Shown: positions 57,776 to 64,000 of the stretch, in pieces
Layout: each line of letters opens with the position of its first letter
Numbering within the stretch: the stretch's first letter is position 1
Assembly (NCBI RefSeq): GCF_036711975.1
Contig: NC_091971.1
Coordinates: forward strand, 6,703,501 to 6,767,500
Source of the DNA: Onthophagus taurus
Lineage: Eukaryota > Arthropoda > Insecta > Coleoptera > Scarabaeidae
Length of the DNA: 64,000 nucleotides
Reading direction: 5' to 3'
The notes under the pieces: generated by a model
The model's database searches: none
The model's input: the letters and a program-made list of their open reading frames with translations, nothing else
Told to the model about the DNA's origin: nothing
Made by a program: the position numbers and the translations under genes

Positions 57776-60046
57776 TTTAAGAAGAAAAAAATGTACAATA
57801 AAAAATAATTGCATGTTTTGAATTTGCGTAGTATTAACTGCTTTTATAGCTTGTGTTACTAATTTCTACTAATGATACTAATGATGTGAAACAATTTATA
57901 CAATAGCAAATTATATATCATATCGCTAGCCTCTTTGGATAGAGTCTACAACAAATACTTGAATTTTACATGATCATGAGTTGCACTTTTCTGTGACTAC
58001 AAATTTGTATGTAATCCCTAATTTTATCCATAAACCTTTACAAACCCACTCAATAATTGTCTTACCTTGTATACAATTGTTTGCAAATATTTTACGATAG
58101 GATATGATTCAGTGTTAATCCTAGAGAATTGAATTCCTTTGAAAAGCCGGAACCAGGAAATAAGGCAGTGTGATTTGAATGAAATTGTCACAAATGATCT
58201 TCAAGATCATCATTTAACGCCGTAACAAATAGTTACCGCCGAAATCTTAACACCCGTAATTCGTTAATCGCAACTCACGAGGCTATTGTCTTAGGTTGTC
58301 ACATACGTCTTGCATGCGTACTACGACGTGTCAATTGTAGGATATCCTGGAGTCAAAGACACGACTTGGGCCACCCTGAAGAAATCGATTGTCAAACCAA
58401 CCTAACTCACCAGAATGAAATAATCGCGATAACGACACAAGCACTAATAAGGCATTTTGAATTAATTGTTGCTAATCTATTCAGGTCTTAGGTTGAAACC
58501 TTCTTGGCAGTAGCACTAGTATAAGGTTAATCGATATCTTGGAGATCAAACGATTCTTGCGAAATTCGATGATGAAAGGAACACTTTATTCTATTGGGCT
58601 AATAACCTCCGTGCCATATCCAACGAATTGGTTTGTTGTAAAAACCTGATTAAAGAAAATGGCAAGACACATCCGCATTAATGAGCAGGTATATTTCAGA
58701 CTCGTTCCACCTATCATGTCTTGATCACGTTTATCAAAGAAGAAAACTTCACAGTATTGGGATGTGTTGCAGCAGAAACTGCTCACAGCCATATCTTAAA
58801 GATTTTAAGCAAAGACATATTCGGCTGCTATATATCACACTCGAAAGTGATAAAACATCACAACTTTGAGTCGTGGAGCAGCGAAAACCGCTTGTGGCTG
58901 AGATGATAGATAAAGAAGAAAGATAAAACTTCGTGGTTTCGAGATGTATTAATCGCAGAGGTCTCTTACGGTCGAGGCGGTATTTTTGGAGATTCATTAT
59001 ATCTTGAAGATTTCAAACATACGTATTCTGCTTTTAAATTTATTAAAATGTTTAGATTCGCTCAATAAAGATTATGAGAAGTTCTAAAAATAACATATAA
59101 ACCCTAAGTTATCTCCCAATTCACAAAGAATTCAACCTTGAATATGTTCTTTTAATCAAATATTAAAATTTTTTTATTTAACAAAATATAATTACACGAA
59201 AATCATAAACTTAAATTTTTTAATAAATCGTTTTAATTTTGTTGAGTCATGACTCTCATTATTTGGTGCTAATAATAACCTTGGTTGATCGCATCGTGAC
59301 TATATTCCACGCCCGACGTAAATGTGATTGGAGAATAGTAAAATCGTGAGTTATTTCTTAAATATTTTAATGAACTATTTCTCGTTGATGCAAACCCGAG
59401 GTTGTCGTGCATTATTAATCGGCAAACTCCCGAAGGATACGTTTATTGACTGCTTGGTTATCTGTGTATACTTTATAACAAACAAAAAAAAGTGGGGGCT
59501 ACGTCAAGTAGCTCTAAGCCACTCGACTCACTTTTTATTTTGTATTGTGATCGTGAACACTCCACTTGAATGATCTCCGTGATCTTAACGAAGAACTATC
59601 TCAAGATTGTTTCAAGTAAGAGCTGACACCACGAATTCTAATTTTTATGCACAATTTTTTTTTTATTTATACATGTATTTTTTTTAAATTTATTTGAGTT
59701 AAATCTGTGATTTTGGTGATATAACAAAAAGAGTTCGTGTTGTAAAACCGATAACGTTCTTTTATTGACAAGGCATTGCCATTTACGGAATTAGGTCTTG
59801 TCGAGAGCTGAATGCATTAGAGATTTCTTTAAATAACTATTGACACATTGATTATAGTGCAAGTCTCGTTTCAATTGCACACTGTCCATTGGTATAAAAA
59901 AAAATTTTTTTATTCAAGCATTCTTGGATTAACAGGTTGGTTCAATGAGATTATTTTGCGCACATTTTTTGTTTATGCACCAACATTTTTAAATTAACAC
60001 AAATCGTTTACACCATATCAATTTTTTGTGTTTTTTTGTAGGAACA

Positions 60047-60379
60047 ATGACGAGTATTCACGCCGCAAATATAAACGAGATATACGACGTTCCTTTAAGC
60101 GCATTAATTCGGCCGTTTCCGCCGGAAGTAAACGAAGAAAAAGTGAAATCTTTAATGGAAGCAATTTCGAACCCGGAAACGATCGATCAAGTAACTCCAA
60201 TCGATGTTTTATGGATTGTTGGGAAAGAAGGAGGGAATTATTATTACAGTTTTGGTGGATGTCATAGATATATTGCTCATAAACGCTTAAATACAGAAAC
60301 GATTCGAGCTAAACTAATAAAATCTAATATTAGCGATCTTAGATGTTATTTAGGTGCGAGTACTCCAGATTTACGTTAA
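60047..60379 (+). CDS. Srx: Sulfiredoxin
   Basis: This 110-residue protein starts at ATG 60047, five bases after a TTTTTTTGTAG acceptor, so an upstream exon (probably leader) exists but was not identified. Sulfiredoxin uses ATP to reduce the sulfinic form of 2-Cys peroxiredoxins, restoring them after peroxide overoxidation. The catalytic signature FGGCHRY is at about residues 70-76, with the active cysteine in GCHR. Flanking family blocks are present: [20 protein letters not shown] and the C-terminal [10 protein letters not shown]. Length matches the catalytic core; the extended glycine-rich N-terminus of vertebrate forms is absent here unless the missing upstream exon codes for it. An out-of-frame ATG is not seen between acceptor and start. 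Confidence 0.96.
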   Translation: MTSIHAANINEIYDVPLSALIRPFPPEVNEEKVKSLMEAISNPETIDQVTPIDVLWIVGKEGGNYYYSFGGCHRYIAHKRLNTETIRAKLIKSNISDLRCYLGASTPDLR

Positions 60380-60470
60380 TAATAAGATGTATTAAGAAAA
60401 CATTCTGGTCATATTCTGGTTAATGGGAATGCTTTGACTTTTTTTTTAAGTTTTATAAACTTTGTGTTGA

Positions 60471-60476
60471 AATAAA
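60471..60476 (+). terminator. Srx: Poly(A) signal, sulfiredoxin
   Basis: AATAAA 92 bases past the stop, followed by an A run; short 3' UTR. Confidence 0.6.
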
Positions 60477-60739
60477 AAAATATTTTGCAGTAAGAAATTT
60501 AACTTTTTTCTTGATACCTAATTAAGATTGTCTTTATAAATTTAAAAAGAAATTTCACGCGATCACTAAAATATGCAGAAATTCTTACAGAAAGTGCAAC
60601 GAATAACATTGAAGTAGACCGCGGGGAGTCCGTGCACTTTGGCACAATCTTAATAATGCACGTTCGCGTAGCAGGTTTTGGCGAAACTTCGCCAACGAAA
60701 AACGTTTGTTTTATTTTTATTGACGACTACCGGTGTATT

Positions 60740-60930
60740 TTTTATATGGGCAAGCATACATTTGAGAATACAATGTAATCTGGTCTCAATCTTAAATAAA
60801 AGCTATATACAAAATCATATTTATTTAACCTTAGAACTTTGTTCTGGAAACGTTGGATTACTTGGATGTTGGACTCTCTGTCGCAGCCCCATAGCCGCAT
60901 TCTATAGCACACTGATGTAGAATTTGCTTA
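60740..60930 (-). mobile_element. Fragment of a non-LTR retrotransposon C-terminus, antisense
   Basis: Reading the minus strand gives RLWGCDRESNIQVIQRFQNK followed by VLR. This matches the common jockey-clade region after the polymerase domain (WG, SNI, IQRFQNKVLR). Stops on both sides show decay. Confidence 0.6.
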
Positions 60931-62026
60931 TATCTCGCTCTTCAGCCAGCAGCTTCTAGATGAAAAACGCTTTCATATGTTACCATGATTTTTTCCTCTC
61001 TGGTAGTAGGCATAAGTTATCAGTCTCCTTTTCTCAGTATGTACTATTTTTTGCCTATGTCACTTGTATTCTGCACATTATCTCAGCTGTCTGATTTTCT
61101 TTACCCATCCTCATGGTATGGTGTGTTCTAGGTAAATATATTCTTTTGCACTTTCCCCCATTCATTGCCACTGGTGTTATATTCATCGGTATTGCAGACT
61201 ATTTTTGATCATCTGTAACCAAACTCCTCTGGTCGATGTATTTAGTTGTGTTATGCTTCAGGAGGTTTGTGTATCGTGAGACAATCTATATCAGTGATAA
61301 ACAGCTTTCTTTGTTTTTTCTCTTCAAATAATAATTTAAATCTTTAAAATAATGAATGAAAATGTTTCAAAATAAACTTCAATATATTTAAAAAAAATTT
61401 CATAAAGAAAACATAATTAATTTCTTGTTTGAATATTAATTATTTATCAAAGCTCTGTAGGTGTTTATTTATCATAGGTGTTACCCACGTGGGTGTTAAA
61501 GGTTATATCCCCGGATTTCTGTATACCCTACGAGAAAGATAAAAAAGTGTGGGCGTCCTTCCTTAGTACAACAGCGTCGCCGCAAAGATGGCGCTGCATA
61601 TTAAAGTCCAACTCATGAAGCGCTTGCCCGGAAAAGCTTTTGAGATCAATACTTGACGTTCCGTGACGCAACCGGAGTACCACGACTCCGATTGGCCGAT
61701 CTCGACTCATCCTATTATTTATTAACAGCGTATGAATGGAATACGGCAAACTGTGATATTTGGCCGACGTTCGGCGTCCACCGCAAGAACTAAACGCGAA
61801 CGAACGAACGGAAAACCGCGTCCAAGAAACTGGTCGTTTTAAGATTTAGTTCGCGAATCCGGGGGATTGAGACTGATTTTTTTTCTCGTCTCGTATCGCG
61901 AAAAGTGGAACTGATTCGGGATTCCAAAGATGGACGAGATCCTCATCCGGTGGTGGCGGATGCCGAGGTGTTGCGATACGTAGAATAAGTCGTCGGTTGC
62001 GAAAATTTTTCTTTTAAGAGTTGCCG

Positions 62027-62154
62027 ATGTTGTTGCTGGACAAAATGGAGGAGGGGCCCGATCTGTCTCACCTTACTCCTGAGGAGAGGGCCATCATTGA
62101 ATCGGTGATGATGCGTCAACGACAGGAGGAGGAACGAGAACAGGAAATTATGAG
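62027..62154 (+). CDS. Rim: RIM-like active-zone protein, first coding exon (gene continues off the right edge)
   Basis: ATG 62027 opens 42 codons plus two bases before a GTAAAA donor at 62155 (phase 2). The peptide contains PDLSHLTPEERAII, then a charged helix rich in EEER. This matches the N-terminal Rab3-binding helix of RIM proteins (PDLSHLTEEERNII in vertebrates), which begins their zinc-finger unit. RIM tethers synaptic vesicles and calcium channels at the presynaptic active zone through Rab3 and Munc13. The second ATG (62045, MEEGPDLSHL) has a stronger context (A at -3, G at +4) and may be the true start. Related Rab-effector families share part of this helix, so rabphilin-like proteins are alternatives. 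No second exon is convincing before 64000. Confidence 0.72.
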
Positions 62155-64000
62155 GTAAAATACAAAGTTCTTGTTTTATGTTTAAATATTTAAAAAATTT
62201 AAATTGAGAATATAAATTATTTTTTCCGTATTAAACAATATTTCCATCTGAAATGTCGACTGTTCCTCGTCGTCTTTACTCGGTCAAATTCTGTTTATTT
62301 TTAGACGGAGGTTTACAGATGCGAAATCGATATGGTACGGTCGCCGTTAGTGTGCTGGTCGCGGATAATGTCAGTGTCGGTTTCAATTAGATGAGAATTG
62401 AGTATTGGACGGTCTTTCATATATTTTTAAATCCTTCTACCCATATTGATCGATTTAGACTTAATAAAAAAGATTCTATTAAATATACAATAAGTAATCC
62501 ATATTTTGATTTGTTATGAACATTGCAGATAGTAGGAGACTCAAAAAGAACCAACTTGATAAATTAACCAACATATTTTTTGATAACACCGACTCCAATT
62601 GATTCTAAATTATAGCTTCACATATTGAATGTATCAAGCGCATCTCTAAAAATTTAAGGATTCTTGATATAGACCCATCATCTTATATATTCACAAATAG
62701 ATGCGATAACAACAACGTTTATGTAGTTACATTAAAAGTTAGATTTCTGTAATATCATGTTTAAGATATATATTGAGTACGCACAATCATATCAATTAAG
62801 CTTTGACACATCAATTAATAATCCCATCTCTTATTTAAATTAGTGTTGTATAATAGTCTTTGTAATTGCTATTAAATTCTCCTTATGATACTTAAAGAAT
62901 CGTATCTATGAATGAATAGGTGATATTTCGATTCATATCGTTTCGGCTAACAATTATTTGTTTCTGACATTATTGGTGCGATTCATACTCTAATTAAAGT
63001 TTCTGCTTAATTCCATGCCACGTGGATATTTTCATGTTGTAGGCGATTAGACCAACAGCCGCAGTGTTTAGTGAATGAAGCAGCTAATTAAAGGAAGACT
63101 ATATCATTGTCATTTTGCTATGTATTACCATGTTGTCCGCCAAAAGCATTCAATTAAGTAATAACATCAAGGATCAAATTTGTCATATTGGAGCTACTCG
63201 TTCCAAGACACTGTTATGTTCTTTATCACCAGACAACTATACTAAAAGTTCTGAGAGTTTAATATCCATCAGCTATTTATAGACTTCAAACAAGCTTACT
63301 ACAGCGTCAATGCACCATCTAAATTAGTGAGGCTGCTCAAATACACAATATTACACAGCACATGCCGAGTTACTGGAATACGCTGGAATATATTATAAGA
63401 AGAACCGGAGTCCATCTAAATGCAACCTTGATGAACAAATCCGTCCAAATGTTGGAATATGCAGATGACTTTAACATCCTTGAAAGTCAAGGAAACTTTT
63501 GCAAAGCACGAAACCACAAGAAGTAAGATTGGGTTAAGGAGCAAGGAAGACAAAACCAATCTCTTGATTCAGAGTAAAAGTATCTTCATTATCGTGAGAC
63601 TACAACTTCAGCTACCTGGACCAGCGGAAATCGTACATTCTTCTCTGTTATAACATCAAACTTTATAAATATAAGCGTTTATGTTTGCATCTTGAAAAGT
63701 TATAATCTGTTTTCGCCATTCTAAATGATGCTGTGTAATCTTCGTGTACTTTCTGCTTCACTCGTAAAATCGTTTTTCTCTTATACTACCCGCAATAATT
63801 ATATCAACAACATAATTTGCAACATCCTCGAGTCCCTGAAGCGTTTGCTCTAATGTCTTTTGAAACATTACTTAATCTATTTACATTAAATAGCCCTTTG
63901 TGTATGGACCAAGTCAGTTTGAAGTTTCTTCGTATAACCGTACCTGGTACGTAACTACTTAAACTAATTTTAGTTTAATTCCCTCTTATTTAATTTAAAA
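62155..64000. other. Rim: First intron of the RIM-like gene (incomplete)
   Basis: Mostly AT-rich intronic DNA. A reverse transcriptase relic lies at 63268-63625. An acceptor-like TTTATTTTTAG at 62294-62304 leads to only 15 in-frame codons before a stop and is not accepted as an exon. Confidence 0.5.
63268..63625 (+). mobile_element. Reverse transcriptase relic with intact YADD
   Basis: Frame 1 reads LFIDFKQAYYSV (the A-box, IDFKQAYDS in the family). After a frame change, another reads IIRRTGVHLNATLMNKSVQM then LEYADDFNILE, the catalytic YADD box. A third piece reads SKIGLRSKEDKTNL, equivalent to the following MGL-x-NE-KT segment. The spacing between A-box and YADD is far too short, so roughly 60 residues are deleted. 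The style differs from the jockey-like copy in importin alpha intron 3, suggesting another clade. Confidence 0.7.

Larger units (their letters stand above)
55730..60046. other. Importin alpha 3' UTR, intergenic DNA and sulfiredoxin upstream region
   Basis: AATAAA signals at 56072, 56292 and 56635 mark the importin alpha end. A 180-bp MITE lies at 57596-57775. Around 58960 a worn GCTTGCGGCC-like core appears. A GTGAGT donor-like site at 59345 after a GC-richer stretch could end a non-coding first exon of sulfiredoxin, but I cannot prove it. ORFs of 60-82 codons at 58586-58997 look random. Confidence 0.5.
60380..62026. other. Intergenic DNA between sulfiredoxin and the RIM-like gene
   Basis: It contains the sulfiredoxin poly(A) signal, an antisense retrotransposon fragment (about 60740-60930) and, from about 61540 to 62026, a GC-richer block that should be the promoter and 5' leader of the RIM-like gene (GAACGAACGAACGG at 61800). 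Confidence 0.55.

Noticed and set aside
59328..59573. 81-codon ORF upstream of sulfiredoxin
   Set aside because: It does not resemble a targeting peptide or any family. The GTGAGT near its start could at most mark a leader exon.
62305..62350. Possible second RIM exon after TTTATTTTTAG
   Set aside because: In the required phase it gives only 15 codons before TAG, and the only donor-like site (GTACGG) is weak.

Overview
The window is nuclear DNA of an animal, most likely a holometabolous insect. It is AT-rich with GT-AG introns (56 bp to over 20 kb), AATAAA poly(A) signals, many small palindromic transposon relics and decayed non-LTR retrotransposons. Five conserved protein genes could be read exon by exon, with consistent reading phase across every junction inside the four main gene models. 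A beetle is possible, but I cannot fix the order or species from sequence alone.

Layout. (1) Positions 1-39130, + strand: an MRL-family adaptor gene (Mig-10/RIAM/lamellipodin; Drosophila pico). Its RA-PH-proline-rich body lies in seven exons at 35055-39130. Three possible first coding exons lie far upstream at 8239-8445, 13388-13480 and 30726-30755. All three end in phase 0, and the shared second exon opens in phase 0. The intervening tens of kilobases are intron or upstream DNA with repeats and GC-richer islands. (2) 43741-48625, - strand: dreadlocks (dock/Nck), SH3-SH3-SH3-SH2, with two alternative first coding exons; it is tail-to-tail with pico. (3) 50411-55729, + strand: importin alpha of the alpha-3/KPNA3-KPNA4 class, head-to-head with dock. 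Its third intron is swollen by nested transposons. (4) 60047-60379, + strand: sulfiredoxin, with the catalytic FGGCHR motif. (5) 62027-62154 and beyond the right edge, + strand: the first coding exon of a gene resembling the synaptic active-zone protein RIM.

Functional links. Pico/lamellipodin and Dock/Nck both connect receptor signalling to actin. The Pico tail encoded here carries two exact PxxPxRxxS motifs (the Nck SH3-2 consensus) and one YDxV motif (Nck SH2-like). A direct Pico-Dock interaction is therefore a testable idea. The other genes appear to be unrelated neighbours.

Repeats. Several repeat families recur: (a) CTAG-rich long dyads, sometimes inside TTAA-flanked piggyBac-like MITEs; (b) CAGGGTG-ended, TA-flanked MITEs; (c) a GGTCGCTTGCGGCC-core repeat that is tandem in dock intron 1; (d) foldback elements in dock intron 4; (e) non-LTR reverse transcriptase relics of at least two types. 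I found no CRISPR array, tRNA, rRNA or prokaryote-type system. Nothing here amounts to a wholly new molecular system. The most interesting items are the alternative 5' exons, the Dock-type motifs in Pico and the palindromic repeat families.
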